Shown here piece after piece: positions 8,665 through 18,302 of a DNA stretch of 57,590 nucleotides. The stretch is taken from contig JAFTQC010000023.1 in the NCBI GenBank assembly GCA_017462965.1, forward strand, positions 1 to 57,590, in the 5' to 3' direction. This DNA is from Clostridia bacterium (GTDB lineage: Bacteria; Bacillota; Clostridia; TANB77; UBA1234). Position 1 is the stretch's first letter. The number at the start of each line of letters is the position of its first letter. The notes under the pieces are model-generated. The model was not told where the DNA came from, did no database searches, and was given only the letters and a program-made list of their open reading frames with translations. The translations under genes and the position numbers were made by a program.

Positions 8665-8982
8665 TTATTCATTAGGAATTGGATTTCCACTAAGACTAAT
8701 TATTAGCTTCATACTATCATCTTTTGCGGCAACGTTTTTTCTGATCTTACCACACTTTTCACATCTATAAACAATTACATATCCTTTTTTAGGATTATTT
8801 TCTACCGCAATTGGTCTTAGTAAACCATGGCAAGTTTCAAGCCTATCTCCTGGATTTATATCAACATGTTTTGCATATAAGCAATGTGAGCAATGATCTC
8901 TACAAGAATAATTTAACTTTTCAACTTTTTTACCACAATGTTCACATACAAATTCTTCGTCTATTTCTGTAAAATTTGACAT
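8665..8982 (-). CDS. RNHCP-domain zinc protein
   Basis: A 105-aa protein of the RNHCP family, small proteins with two zinc-finger-like cysteine sets. Visible pairs are CEHCG (about 13-17), the CRDHCSHCLYAKHVD core that names the family (here RDHC in place of RNHC), CHG at about 54, and CEKCG at about 80. The role is not established; RNA or ribosome binding has been suggested only by analogy. It is 16 nt downstream of the TGS-kinase gene and probably co-transcribed with it. Confidence 0.8.
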   Translation of the reverse strand: MSNFTEIDEEFVCEHCGKKVEKLNYSCRDHCSHCLYAKHVDINPGDRLETCHGLLRPIAVENNPKKGYVIVYRCEKCGKIRKNVAAKDDSMKLIISLSGNPIPNE

Positions 8983-8998
8983 TTATCCCTCTCCTTAA

Positions 8999-10645
8999 TT
9001 ATCTATAGAAGCATCCTCCACCAGTGAATTCTCTAAGTATAGAATTTGTAGGAACTTCATCTACACTTATAGGTAAGAAATATCCCAAAAATTCATATAA
9101 TCTCTTAGCTTCAGCATACTCTGCTTTATCAGGTGTAACACTTGCTAAAACTGGCTCTAAGAACGTTTTTATTACCGCTGCTTCATAAACCAAAGATGAA
9201 TTAAACATAACATCTGCATCTTCTTGATATGGGAAGATATATTTTTCTTCACCTCTTCTTACTGAAGGCCACATTCTAAAAGTAGCTTCTGCAGAATGTG
9301 ATCTAAATTGACTATCTCTTAAAGTTCTTCTAATAAGTCTTGAATCTGCAGTTGAAATTCTATTATAATCATCAATATTCAAAGCTGTTAATGCACTAAT
9401 GTAAATCTTAAATTTCTTTTCTCTTTCAATTGATTCTGTAAGCTTCTCATTTAGTCCATGAATTCCTTCAACAATTAGAACCTGGTTTTCTTCCAACTTA
9501 GCAGTATTTCCAAGATATTTTCTTTGTCCATCTGTAAAATCAAAAGTTGGAAGCTCAACTTCTTCACCATTTAACAAAGCTGTAAGTTGTTTATTAAATA
9601 GTTCTAAATCAATTGCTTCAAGACATTCAAAATCATAATTTCCATTTTCATCACGAGGTGTATCTGCACGATTTACAAAATAGTTATCCATAGACAAAGC
9701 AATTGAAGTTATTCCATTAACTCTAAGTTGTATTCCTAATCTTTGCGCAAATGTTGTTTTTCCAGAAGACGAAGGACCCGCAATCAAAATCAACTTTCTC
9801 TTCTTATCACTAGCTATCATATCCGCAATATTGGCAATCTTTTTCTCATGTAAAGCTTCTGATATTCTAATCAATTCAGATATATTTCCACTTTTTATCC
9901 ACGCATTCAATTCAGATATATTTCCAACTCCAAGAATTTTATGAAGTTTATCATACTCATCAAATGTAGCATATAACTTTTTAGTGTTTCTTATTTTCTC
10001 TATTTGGGTAGGATTTGAACGTCTTGGATATATTAATAAAACACCATTTTCATATTTTATTAGTTCATAATATTTCATAAATCCTGTAGAAATTGGCATT
10101 ACACCGTAAAAATAATTAACTGTACTTCCACAAGAATAAATTGAAACATGCGATTTCATTCTATTTTCTAACAAGTCAATTTTATCTTGTCTATTTCTTC
10201 TAGCATATAACTTTTTCGCATCTTCAACAGGTAATTCACTTTTTACAAATTCCAAATCTTTTTCAATGATTTCTTGCATTTTGTTTTTAACATTTTCAAT
10301 TTCTTCATCAGAAATTTCACTTCCATCAATAGTTTCACAATATAAAGAATGACCTAATGAATAATTAATTATAATTTTCTTTTCAGGATACAAATCCTCA
10401 AAAGCCTTTGTCATAACAAAAATCAAACCTCTTACATATATTCTGCTACCATCAGACGTAGTGTAATCAATCAAATCTAACTTACAATTATCTTTTAGTA
10501 TATAATTCAATGATTTTACTTCATTATCAATTTTACAAGCCATTATTGTATATAGATCAATTTCTAAATTTTCTTTTATAAAATCTGCAACCTTTTTACC
10601 CTTTTCTACTGTATATTCTTTTTCTTTACAATTTATCGTAATCAT
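8999..10645 (-). CDS. TGS-domain nucleoside (uridine) kinase
   Basis: A 548-aa fusion protein found in many Clostridia: an N-terminal TGS-like ubiquitin fold (residues 1-60), a ThrRS/AlaRS second-additional-domain-like middle part (about 70-230), and a C-terminal uridine kinase/phosphoribulokinase domain. The P-loop GPSSSGKTT is at residues 290-298. DNYF and R-rich lid residues follow. It is expected to phosphorylate a nucleoside with ATP; the exact substrate is not known. The tRNA-synthetase-like front half might give RNA binding, which is inference. It is 43 nt downstream of miaB. Confidence 0.85.
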   Translation of the reverse strand: MITINCKEKEYTVEKGKKVADFIKENLEIDLYTIMACKIDNEVKSLNYILKDNCKLDLIDYTTSDGSRIYVRGLIFVMTKAFEDLYPEKKIIINYSLGHSLYCETIDGSEISDEEIENVKNKMQEIIEKDLEFVKSELPVEDAKKLYARRNRQDKIDLLENRMKSHVSIYSCGSTVNYFYGVMPISTGFMKYYELIKYENGVLLIYPRRSNPTQIEKIRNTKKLYATFDEYDKLHKILGVGNISELNAWIKSGNISELIRISEALHEKKIANIADMIASDKKRKLILIAGPSSSGKTTFAQRLGIQLRVNGITSIALSMDNYFVNRADTPRDENGNYDFECLEAIDLELFNKQLTALLNGEEVELPTFDFTDGQRKYLGNTAKLEENQVLIVEGIHGLNEKLTESIEREKKFKIYISALTALNIDDYNRISTADSRLIRRTLRDSQFRSHSAEATFRMWPSVRRGEEKYIFPYQEDADVMFNSSLVYEAAVIKTFLEPVLASVTPDKAEYAEAKRLYEFLGYFLPISVDEVPTNSILREFTGGGCFYR

Positions 10646-10688
10646 AAATAAACCTCCTCTTTAAGTAATTCTATCTAATCTGAAAGTC

Positions 10689-11999
10689 TTAGTCAATCAC
10701 AACATTTCCCTTCAAGTACCAAGCATGTTCTGAAGTAATTTCAATATCAATTTCTTTTCCAATTAAGCTTCTATCCCCAATAAAGTTAACTATTCTATTA
10801 CTTCTTGTTCTGCCAGTTAGAACATCCGAATTTGTTTTACTCTCACCTTCAACTAAAACTTTTTGAACTGTGCCAACGTATTTTTTTATACTTTCTGTTG
10901 TCATAGAATCCGCAAGTTCTTTCAATCTGTTAAATCTTTCAGACTTAATTTCTTCTGGTATATGTCCATCCATTTTCTCAGCAGCCGTACCTTTTCTTAC
11001 TGAATATATAAACATGAATACCTGTTCAAAATCGACCTTGCGAACTACATCCAAAGTTTCTTCAAAGTCCTCTTCTGTTTCTCCTGGGAACCCAACAATA
11101 ATATCTGTTGTAAAATAAACATCTGGAACTTTAGCTCTTATTTTGTCAACTAAATTCAAATAATGTTCCTTTGTATACTTTCTATTCATCAATTTCAAAA
11201 CATTTGAACTTCCTGATTGAAGCGGCAAATGAATAACCTTACAAACACTCTTTGACTCTGCAATTGCATCTATTACGTCATCTGTAAAATCTTTAGGATG
11301 TGGAGACATAAATCTAACAATATCAATCCCTTCAATTTTATCAATATCACGTAGTAAATTAGCAAAATTATACCCTTCTCCACCGTTATAAGAGTTAACA
11401 TTTTGTCCCAAAAGCATGATTTCTTTATATCCATCTGCAGCAAGTTTTTTTATTTCACTTAAAATATCTTCTGGTTTTCTACTTCTTTCTCTACCCCTTG
11501 TATAAGGAACTATGCAATATGAGCAAAAATTATTACAACCATACATAATTGTAACTAACGCATTTTTCTCGCTCGTTCTTTTTATTGGTAAATTTTCAAC
11601 AACAATACCATCTATATCCCAAACATCAATTTGTTTTTTATTTTCTTCGATTCTTTGCTCAATCATCTCAGGTAATTTATGAAGATTGTGCGTTCCAAAA
11701 ATAACATCAACAAAATTATAACTTTGTTTAATTTTGTCAACCACATGCTGTTCTTGACTCATACATCCGCCTACACATATTATCATGTTATTCTTAGCTT
11801 TAATATTCTTTAATTCTCCAAGTTTTCCAAACAATTTTTCTTCTGCATTTTCTCTTATACAACAGGTGTTAAATACAACAATATTAGCGTCCTGTGGAGC
11901 AGATGCTTCTTCATAGCCCATTTCAACAAGCATTCCAGCTATTTTTTCCGAATCATTTTCATTTAATTTGCAACCCATAGTGTTTATAAAGTATTTCAA
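10689..11999 (-). CDS. miaB: tRNA methylthiotransferase MiaB
   Basis: A 436-aa radical-SAM enzyme that adds the 2-methylthio group to i6A37 in tRNAs reading UNN codons. The N-terminal domain has the cluster cysteines Cys10 (TMGCKLNE), one in NTCCIREN and one in GGCMSQE. The radical-SAM motif is CNNFCSYC (C-x3-C-x2-C). A TRAM domain ends the protein. Length is normal for short Firmicute MiaB. It leads an operon with the TGS kinase and the RNHCP protein. Confidence 0.93.
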   Translation of the reverse strand: MKYFINTMGCKLNENDSEKIAGMLVEMGYEEASAPQDANIVVFNTCCIRENAEEKLFGKLGELKNIKAKNNMIICVGGCMSQEQHVVDKIKQSYNFVDVIFGTHNLHKLPEMIEQRIEENKKQIDVWDIDGIVVENLPIKRTSEKNALVTIMYGCNNFCSYCIVPYTRGRERSRKPEDILSEIKKLAADGYKEIMLLGQNVNSYNGGEGYNFANLLRDIDKIEGIDIVRFMSPHPKDFTDDVIDAIAESKSVCKVIHLPLQSGSSNVLKLMNRKYTKEHYLNLVDKIRAKVPDVYFTTDIIVGFPGETEEDFEETLDVVRKVDFEQVFMFIYSVRKGTAAEKMDGHIPEEIKSERFNRLKELADSMTTESIKKYVGTVQKVLVEGESKTNSDVLTGRTRSNRIVNFIGDRSLIGKEIDIEITSEHAWYLKGNVVID

Positions 12000-12025
12000 T
12001 TTTCATCTCTCCTATATTCATGCTC

Positions 12026-12100
12026 TAAAAAGGGATATCTACATAGAAGCTTACCTAGAATTTGTTTAAACTAAGTTTACTTCAAATATAGATATCCCCC
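12026..12100 (-). terminator. Terminator after the efp operon
   Basis: An inverted repeat GGGATATCTA / TAGATATCCC with a run of T on the minus strand at its end. The loop is long and can form inner stems. It sits between the zinc-ribbon gene and miaB and would end the efp transcript. Confidence 0.65.
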
Positions 12101-12135
12101 AAGAAACAAGTAATAAAATTTATTTCCCCATTTTA

Positions 12136-12558
12136 TTAGTCTTCGTCTTCTTCTTCGTCATCCCCATGACAACCTGCGCAATGATGATCCCCGCATGATC
12201 CGCAATCACAATCATCATCGAACAATAATTCCATTTCTATAATATTTCCACATTTAGGACATTCGAAATCTTCGCCCTCTTCTGGAATCTTAAATGGAAT
12301 TGTTTCTCCACAATATGGACATTCAGCTTCAAATTCGCTGTTTAAGTTTTCAATCATTTCTTCCTCGATTTGTGAAAGCATATCGAAAACATCTTCAACT
12401 CTTTCCTCAAGCTTAACTTGTCTTTCATTAACTTCAACAAGTTTATCTGTGAACATATTAATAACTTCTGCGACTAACGCTAATGCTTTAGCAGCTTCAT
12501 CTTTGTTTGATATAGTACTTTCAATTTCAGCAACTTTCTTTTTAATATCGTCTGACAT
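12136..12558 (-). CDS. CD1247-like zinc-ribbon protein
   Basis: A 140-aa protein found beside efp in Clostridia (similar to the protein known as CD1247 in C. difficile, by my recollection). The first 75 residues are a helical coiled region. A zinc ribbon follows (CPYCGETIPF ... CPKCGNI). The C-terminus is very acidic with interleaved Cys and His (CDCGSCGDHHCAGCHG), suited to metal binding. It starts 11 nt after efp, so the two are co-transcribed. Function unknown. Confidence 0.8.
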   Translation of the reverse strand: MSDDIKKKVAEIESTISNKDEAAKALALVAEVINMFTDKLVEVNERQVKLEERVEDVFDMLSQIEEEMIENLNSEFEAECPYCGETIPFKIPEEGEDFECPKCGNIIEMELLFDDDCDCGSCGDHHCAGCHGDDEEEDED

Positions 12559-12569
12559 ATTTTTAGCAC

Positions 12570-13127
12570 CTATACCCTTTCCATATATTCGCCTGTACGT
12601 GTATCAATACGGATTCTGTTTCCGATTTCTACAAATAAAGGAACTTGTAATTCATATCCTGTTTCAGTTGTAGCAGGTTTTGTAGCACCTGTTGATGTAT
12701 TTCCTTTGAAACCTGGTTCTGTGTATGTGATTTCAAGTTCAACAAATAATGGTGCTTCAACACCAAAAACTTTACCTTTGTATGAAACAACTGTAACATT
12801 CATATTATCTGTTAAATAATTTAATGTATCATCTAATTCTTCTTTGCTAAGTGGTAATTGTTCATATGTAGTATTATCCATAAAATAGTACATTTCGCCA
12901 TCATTATACAAATATTGCATTTCTTTTCTATCGATTTGAGCTTCTTGTACTTTCTCTGTTGGGTTAAATGTTTTTTCTAAAACAGCCCCTGTCATTACAT
13001 TTTTTAATTTCGTTCTTACGAAAGCAGCACCTTTTCCTGGTTTAACATGTTGGAACTCAACTATTTTATATACTTGGCTATCCATTTCAAATGTTACACC
13101 ATTTCTAAAATCTCCTGCGCTTATCAT
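12570..13127 (-). CDS. efp: Translation elongation factor P
   Basis: A 185-aa EF-P, the factor that relieves ribosome stalling at polyproline. All three OB-like domains are present. The tip loop at about residues 28-37 reads [10 protein letters not shown]; the lysine in this loop is the modification position in other bacteria. The C-terminal signature region (about 150-180) has the normal [15 protein letters not shown] ending. No modification enzyme gene is seen in the window. Confidence 0.97.
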   Translation of the reverse strand: MISAGDFRNGVTFEMDSQVYKIVEFQHVKPGKGAAFVRTKLKNVMTGAVLEKTFNPTEKVQEAQIDRKEMQYLYNDGEMYYFMDNTTYEQLPLSKEELDDTLNYLTDNMNVTVVSYKGKVFGVEAPLFVELEITYTEPGFKGNTSTGATKPATTETGYELQVPLFVEIGNRIRIDTRTGEYMERV

Positions 13128-13239
13128 TATTTAAAACCCCTCTCTTGTCTTAATATCACTGCATAATTTTACAACAGATTTAGCCATTTTTCAAGCTTTT
13201 TATAACAAAAAGAGAAGAATGCACTTATTAATAGTTTTT

Positions 13240-13262
13240 CGGCCACTGGGGACGGAAGCTAT
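13240..13262. repeat. Single GGGGACGG repeat unit
   Basis: The text GGCCACTGGGGACGGAAGC lies between efp and spoIIIAH. It contains the GGGACGG core shared by the other repeats but has no obvious partner arm, so it may be a decayed copy. Confidence 0.4.
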
Positions 13263-13272
13263 TTTTACCATT

Positions 13273-13866
13273 TTATGGTACTAGTGAATTTATATGAATA
13301 TCTTCAACCTCTACATCCAACTCATTTTGTACAATATTTTGGATTTGTGCAACTTTAGAATCATCTAAATTGTCATCTAAAACAATAACATTTATACTTT
13401 CTGCATTTTTTAATATCACGCCCTCTTCAAAACCTTTAAGTCTTATCAGATTTTCTGCTACAGATATTGCATTTTTCTCGTCATTTATCCTTTTTATTTC
13501 ATTAGTCGCAAATTCTTTTTGCTCTTTATCTGTGTTTGCCGAAAGAACTATCTTTTCATATGTCTCAATTTGTTTTGCATATTCATTTCCTCGATTAATC
13601 CTACTTTCCGCAAAAAATTCGTCTGATGTCATCTTAAAGTTCTTATCTCCAACATCGATTATGTATTGTTCACTCGTTGTAACAATATTTTTTCCATCAA
13701 CAAAAACCGCATCTCCCAAATTTTCGTCCATCATTCCCGTCACCTCAACGGCATAATTATTGCTAGGATCATTTCTATAATTTACATATCCAACAACACC
13801 AAGCATTATAATCAAACACCATGTCAAAATCTGATTTTTCTTTATTATGCTAACCCTAAAACTCAT
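13273..13866 (-). CDS. spoIIIAH: Stage III sporulation protein AH
   Basis: A 197-aa SpoIIIAH, the mother-cell protein that pairs with forespore SpoIIQ to form the feeding channel. It has a membrane segment at residues 12-27 (TWCLIIMLGVVGYVNYR) and a C-terminal EscJ/YscJ-like ring-building domain (about 110-197). The central part is helical with charged repeats. It is the last gene of the spoIIIA operon. Confidence 0.92.
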   Translation of the reverse strand: MSFRVSIIKKNQILTWCLIIMLGVVGYVNYRNDPSNNYAVEVTGMMDENLGDAVFVDGKNIVTTSEQYIIDVGDKNFKMTSDEFFAESRINRGNEYAKQIETYEKIVLSANTDKEQKEFATNEIKRINDEKNAISVAENLIRLKGFEEGVILKNAESINVIVLDDNLDDSKVAQIQNIVQNELDVEVEDIHINSLVP

Positions 13867-13881
13867 TTTACCCTCCTTTTA

Positions 13882-14433
13882 TTATTTTGAAAAAACCTGT
13901 ATTCTATGACTTGGAACATTTACCGTCGCCTCAACCGCTTTTATCAAATTTTCCTTTACCGCAATATTATTTGCACCTTCTGCCACTACTATAACCCCTA
14001 CAATTTCAGGCAATATACTCTGCTTCACAACAGGACTTTTCAAATTATTAGTCTCTTCATAAATTATATTTTCTTCTGTACTTGTTTCCTCTGTCTTCCT
14101 TTCACCACCATTACTATCCTTTTCGCTTACAACAGTGGTCGTTACCTTCGTATCTGTCATCGGAATTTTTTCAACTTCATTTATGTACGAAATCATAACA
14201 TCCACTTTTCCTGCGCCATTTATCATCGAAAGAATTTCAGCAAGTTTTGTTTCCAGAGTTTTTTCGCCAACCGTATTTGTAAAAATTATGGAAGATTCTG
14301 AATTATTTGAAACACTCTCTTTCTCGTCAGTTAAAGTATTTATCACTATCATTACTATGATGCACAAGACTAAAAATATAACTAAATTTTCTATTGATTT
14401 TTTATTATTAAATTTTTCTAATAACTTCTCCAT
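13882..14433 (-). CDS. spoIIIAG: Stage III sporulation protein AG
   Basis: A 183-aa SpoIIIAG with one membrane segment at about residues 17-33 and a ring-building-motif domain that in B. subtilis forms a 30-subunit ring. The segment GAGKVDVMISY and the EIVGVIVVAEGA text near the C-terminus are typical. The start overlaps the end of spoIIIAF by 16 nt, so translation is coupled. Confidence 0.92.
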   Translation of the reverse strand: MEKLLEKFNNKKSIENLVIFLVLCIIVMIVINTLTDEKESVSNNSESSIIFTNTVGEKTLETKLAEILSMINGAGKVDVMISYINEVEKIPMTDTKVTTTVVSEKDSNGGERKTEETSTEENIIYEETNNLKSPVVKQSILPEIVGVIVVAEGANNIAVKENLIKAVEATVNVPSHRIQVFSK

Positions 14434-14978
14434 TTAATAACCTCCACTTCATTAATTCCATACTCTTCTCGTAATATTTTCTTAATTTCCAGCAACTCTG
14501 AAATTGTCAATTCTTCTTTTTGATTTGCATCGTTGCTTGCTACCTCTATCTTCACAGGCTGAATCTCTCCATCTTGATGCTTGATTTCTAGATACAAATA
14601 ATCCGGTTCTAATGTTTTTTCATCATATCTACACTCAATTGTCCTCACCTCATATCCCACATTTTCAAGCCTCTGAACAATTCCATTCTCTATATTTTTC
14701 TTATATTCACTCACAATTTTTTCACTTGATAAATTGTTGTAATCTTCTTTAGTGAACCTAACATACTCTTCTTGATTTTGAGTAAGTATAGACGAAATAT
14801 CTATTTCATTATTTACTAAGCCTATTATCGGTTCTATTAGAATTAAAGTAACTATCATTGTACACACAAACAAAATATATTTTCGATTTTTCCCATTAGG
14901 TAGAATCATTTGTATCAAATTCAGAATAAAGGCCGTACACGCAATTGATAATGCATAATTTGACAAAGCATCAATCAT
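14418..14978 (-). CDS. spoIIIAF: Stage III sporulation protein AF
   Basis: A 186-aa SpoIIIAF with two N-terminal membrane segments (about 8-25 and 33-50, containing FILNLIQMILPNGKNRKYI) and a soluble C-terminal ring-building domain. Sequence similarity across genera is low; position between AE and AG and the two-helix architecture carry the call. Confidence 0.88.
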   Translation of the reverse strand: MIDALSNYALSIACTAFILNLIQMILPNGKNRKYILFVCTMIVTLILIEPIIGLVNNEIDISSILTQNQEEYVRFTKEDYNNLSSEKIVSEYKKNIENGIVQRLENVGYEVRTIECRYDEKTLEPDYLYLEIKHQDGEIQPVKIEVASNDANQKEELTISELLEIKKILREEYGINEVEVIKWRSY

Positions 14979-14999
14979 TTTTCCTCCAAAACAAAAAAC

Positions 15000-16130
15000 T
15001 TATCTATACATTATTGTAAAGTTCCCAACTTTTATCATAAGTGTAATCGAAATTATAAATAGGACACTAACTGTACTCATTAACGCAAATATTATTTTTA
15101 TCGCATTTCCTGCATCTGCTATACACTTAGACATTCGCTTGTCCACAAGCGGCTCTATAAGCGCAGCGGATATATTGTATATAAGCATCATTACAAGTGC
15201 TTTTATTATTGGGATACAAACAATTCCAACTATCGCAATTACTCCAACTATCCCCAACGCATTTTTGGTAATTGATGCCGCACCAATTATGCTATCCGTT
15301 GCATCACTCAACGCTTTTCCAACTACCGGTATCACCGTGCTAACGACTGTTTTTGCTGTCTTTGCTGTCAATCCGTCAACGTTTGCTGCTAAAGTTCCTT
15401 CTAAAGAAAGAATCCCTATAAAAATTCCCAATATAAAATTTACCGTCCAAACCGATGTCTTCTGTAATATCGATGGAAGCTTAGAAACATCAATGCTATC
15501 ACTTATATTTCCAACAATATTGATGACCATAGAAATAAAGATTATTGGCAAAATTATTTTTGTAATAAGTGTATTTGTCATACTCGTCATCAAAATTAAC
15601 ACAGGTTGTATAATAGTCACTGATGCAATACTTCCATTCGCAACTAAAAGCGTAAGTATAAGCGGTGTTAAAATATTCATAAAATCATTTAAGTTTGTCA
15701 TTGTATCTGAACAAAGTGTAGCCATTTCAAGATACGAATTAATAACTAATGTAACAACAAACAAGTAGCAAATATAGAAAGCTACTTCGCTTACACTTGA
15801 TTCATTATGCACCTGAATATTTTTGAGCAAACTACATAATATACTCACTGAAATTATTTTTAAAACTAATGATATTGACGTTTTTATTTCTTTTATAAAA
15901 ATTCCTAAAATTTTCTGAATTAAATTTTCATCTTCAAACAAGTTGCCATCAATTATCCTATCCAAAACATCTTCGTTCTCAAGTTCTGGAAACACTTCAC
16001 TTGCATATTCTTTTGCTGAATTTAAGAAATCATCAACATCAACTTCCTTGCTTGTTTCTATGGCATAAACTTCTGAATTAATTTGAAATAAAAATAACAA
16101 AATAATTATTATCATACTTTTTATTTTCAA
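15000..16130 (-). CDS. spoIIIAE: Stage III sporulation protein AE
   Basis: A 376-aa polytopic membrane protein, the largest channel component of the SpoIIIA complex. A signal-like hydrophobic N-terminus is followed by several transmembrane helices from about residue 90 to the end. The segments GTLAANVDGLTAKTAKTVVS and VPVVGKALSDA are family hallmarks. It ends with a hydrophobic helix and is directly preceded by spoIIIAD (1-nt gap). Confidence 0.93.
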   Translation of the reverse strand: MKIKSMIIIILLFLFQINSEVYAIETSKEVDVDDFLNSAKEYASEVFPELENEDVLDRIIDGNLFEDENLIQKILGIFIKEIKTSISLVLKIISVSILCSLLKNIQVHNESSVSEVAFYICYLFVVTLVINSYLEMATLCSDTMTNLNDFMNILTPLILTLLVANGSIASVTIIQPVLILMTSMTNTLITKIILPIIFISMVINIVGNISDSIDVSKLPSILQKTSVWTVNFILGIFIGILSLEGTLAANVDGLTAKTAKTVVSTVIPVVGKALSDATDSIIGAASITKNALGIVGVIAIVGIVCIPIIKALVMMLIYNISAALIEPLVDKRMSKCIADAGNAIKIIFALMSTVSVLFIISITLMIKVGNFTIMYR

Positions 16131-16131
16131 T

Positions 16132-16515
16132 TTAAATCACCTCTGTCACAGTCTCTATAAGCGTTGTAAGAATCGGAATCGACATTGTTACAATTATTAA
16201 TTTCCCTGCAAATTCTATTTTTGAAGCAATTGCACTTTCGCCAGCATCCTTACACACATTTGCTCCAAAATCTATCAAATACGCAATACCGGTTATTTTC
16301 AAAAGTATCTCAAAAAATTCTTTATCTATTCCAATTTTGTTTATCAAGTTTTCTATTAACGTAATTATCATTTCTAACTTTGAAAACGAAAAGAATAAAA
16401 TTATTCCGCCAGCAACTATTGTAGCTAAAAATGCATATTCGCTTTTATATTGCTTAAGAAGGACTATTATAAAGGTCGATACTAAAGCAAACGCTACTAT
16501 TTGAGTTACATTCAT
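16132..16515 (-). CDS. spoIIIAD: Stage III sporulation protein AD
   Basis: A 127-aa small membrane protein with several transmembrane helices. The start was put at the ATG at 16515 because an AAGGGAGA ribosome binding site lies just upstream; an ATG five codons earlier overlaps that site. The segment LLKITGIAYLIDFGANVCKDAGESAIASKIE is the family signature region. Part of the ordered AA-AH operon. Confidence 0.92.
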   Translation of the reverse strand: MNVTQIVAFALVSTFIIVLLKQYKSEYAFLATIVAGGIILFFSFSKLEMIITLIENLINKIGIDKEFFEILLKITGIAYLIDFGANVCKDAGESAIASKIEFAGKLIIVTMSIPILTTLIETVTEVI

Positions 16516-16538
16516 AATTTCTCCCTTCATATGATTAT

Positions 16539-16736
16539 TTACAAATTAAAAAGCGTCTTTACAGTATTAAAAAGTTCACTGATTTCTGTTACAACCATAG
16601 CAAGTACTATTACAAGTCCTGTAAGTGTTGTCATCATAGCTTGTTCTTCTCGTCCTGCTCTTACAAGTACTTGATGCAAAACTGCCACCAAAATACCTAT
16701 AGCCGCAATTTTAAATAGCAAATCTATATCAACCAT
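16539..16736 (-). CDS. spoIIIAC: Stage III sporulation protein AC
   Basis: A 65-aa protein with two transmembrane helices (about 8-27 and 36-53), containing the conserved AAIGILVAVLHQVLVRAGREEQA hinge. Length and position match SpoIIIAC. Confidence 0.95.
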   Translation of the reverse strand: MVDIDLLFKIAAIGILVAVLHQVLVRAGREEQAMMTTLTGLVIVLAMVVTEISELFNTVKTLFNL

Positions 16737-16748
16737 TTTATTTCCCCT

Positions 16749-17276
16749 TTACAATAAAATTATTATTATTACAAGCCCTGACAACATTCCCATATTTCTA
16801 TACATTTTAAAATTTTTGTTTTTCTCTTCTTTTGCATTTTCTAACTGTCTTTTTAGCGAGTTATATACTAGCTTAATATTTTTGACTTGTCCTTCCATAT
16901 CCGTCTGTCCAAGCGAAACACCTAATTCTTTCAATATTTCAATATCGTCTTTATTTAGCGATAAAAATATTTTTTCATCATCTACAACTCGCTTAAAACA
17001 ATCACCCGCAGAATCATTTTTATTCTCTTTTATTTCCTCGGCTGTAACAAAGAAAATTCTATATACTTTTGTTTTTAAATTATCTGCAATATATAAAAAT
17101 GAAGTTGTTAGCGAATCATATGTATATTTAATCTTTGTCTCAAAAATTTCAAGTGCAAACAATAGATCATTAAGTTCGGCAACTCTAGTCTTATAGCGAC
17201 CTGCAAGCGTATACCCAATAAAAGTAGAAGCTGCAAAAACGCATATAATCAAAATAAATTTAATAAATAGAAACAT
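16749..17276 (-). CDS. spoIIIAB: Stage III sporulation protein AB
   Basis: A 175-aa protein with membrane helices at both ends (residues 2-22 and 160-175) and a helical middle, resembling a GspF-like fragment. Conserved text includes GY.LA.RYK.R...LNDL..AL..FE..I.Y and LGVSLGQTD. It overlaps the end of spoIIIAA by 17 nt. Confidence 0.93.
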   Translation of the reverse strand: MFLFIKFILIICVFAASTFIGYTLAGRYKTRVAELNDLLFALEIFETKIKYTYDSLTTSFLYIADNLKTKVYRIFFVTAEEIKENKNDSAGDCFKRVVDDEKIFLSLNKDDIEILKELGVSLGQTDMEGQVKNIKLVYNSLKRQLENAKEEKNKNFKMYRNMGMLSGLVIIIILL

Positions 17277-18183
17277 ATTCTTCTCCCTTCAATTTATATA
17301 TTTTTTCAATATTTCCCGGCTTTATCTCTTTAGATAATATGACCACATTTTCAAATATATTTTTTTCAAACAACTCTTTCGGAATATCTTTTATAGAATT
17401 TCCATGACACGTTACAAGTAAGTTTATTCCTGACGAAATCGCATCTAAAATTGCATCAACATCCTCTCTAGTACCAATCTCATCTGTCGCTATAAAATCT
17501 GGTCCCATACTTCTTATCATTAATTTCATACCTATACTTTTTTTACACGCATCCATTACATCTGTCCTTATACCGATATCATTTTGAGCTTGTCCCATAT
17601 ACATAGCCGCAATTTCACTTCTCTCATCAACAAGCCCAATCGTTTGTGGTCTGATATTTTTATCACCATTACTTAAGTACCTAATCAAATCTCTAAGTAA
17701 CGTAGTTTTTCCGCATCCTGGCGGAGATATTATAATCGTATTTTTTAAAATCTTACTTTCATTTTGATTATCCAAAATACAATCTAGAGCTTCATCGCTA
17801 CATCCTTTAATTTCTCTTGCAATTCTTATATTCAAACTTGATATGTATTTGATATTCTTAATTTCTCCATTTTCAATAATACTTGTACCAGAAAGTCCAA
17901 TCCTGTGACCACCTCTTATAGTAAGAAAACCATTATTAATCTCATTTTGAACTTTATACAACGAATTTTCTGAAAAATTTTCAACAAGACGCAAAATATC
18001 CTCTACTGTAGCAAAATGCTCCACCTCAACAATCTCATCGAAACAATAAATCATAATTGGTTTATTATTTCTAATCCTAATTTCTTTTGCCTTGTCCCAC
18101 ACTTCTCTTGAAACATTAGAAAACTTTTCTTTAATATAAATTGGGAAAAAATTTAGAATCTCAGAATAAACTTTTTGGAGCAT
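17260..18183 (-). CDS. spoIIIAA: Stage III sporulation protein AA (ATPase)
   Basis: A 307-aa secretion-type ATPase that powers the SpoIIIA-SpoIIQ channel between mother cell and forespore. The Walker A motif SPPGCGKTT lies at about residue 152; the VDERSEIA segment and the GPDFIATDEIG Walker B region follow. RGGHRIGLSG precedes the ATPase core. The start was put at the ATG at 18183, seven bases after a GAGGTGG site; two codons earlier another ATG lies too close. Upstream sequence contains GCATATACATT, which could be a SigE -10 element, but I would not rely on it. Confidence 0.93.
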   Translation of the reverse strand: MLQKVYSEILNFFPIYIKEKFSNVSREVWDKAKEIRIRNNKPIMIYCFDEIVEVEHFATVEDILRLVENFSENSLYKVQNEINNGFLTIRGGHRIGLSGTSIIENGEIKNIKYISSLNIRIAREIKGCSDEALDCILDNQNESKILKNTIIISPPGCGKTTLLRDLIRYLSNGDKNIRPQTIGLVDERSEIAAMYMGQAQNDIGIRTDVMDACKKSIGMKLMIRSMGPDFIATDEIGTREDVDAILDAISSGINLLVTCHGNSIKDIPKELFEKNIFENVVILSKEIKPGNIEKIYKLKGEEYVSIY

Positions 18184-18240
18184 ACACATCCACCTCTATC
18201 TAATGTATATGCATAAAGAATTAATTTTAGAACTAAAAAA

Positions 18241-18302
18241 TTTTTATCAAGAGGGACGCCCCTTTTTGTGAAAAATTTTCACAAAAAGGGGCGTCCCTCT
18301 TG
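18241..18302. repeat. Perfect GGGACG hairpin
   Basis: A near-perfect inverted repeat: AAGAGGGACGCCCCTTTTTG on one arm and its complement on the other, separated by a short AT loop. It lies between spoIIIAA and sleB, directly after the sleB stop. It may act as a terminator and belongs to the GGGACG repeat family. Confidence 0.75.

Noticed and set aside
15139-15768. Open frame of 209 codons on the plus strand
   Set aside because: Antisense to spoIIIAE, which is clearly coding; low-complexity Ile/Thr-rich product and no ribosome binding site.
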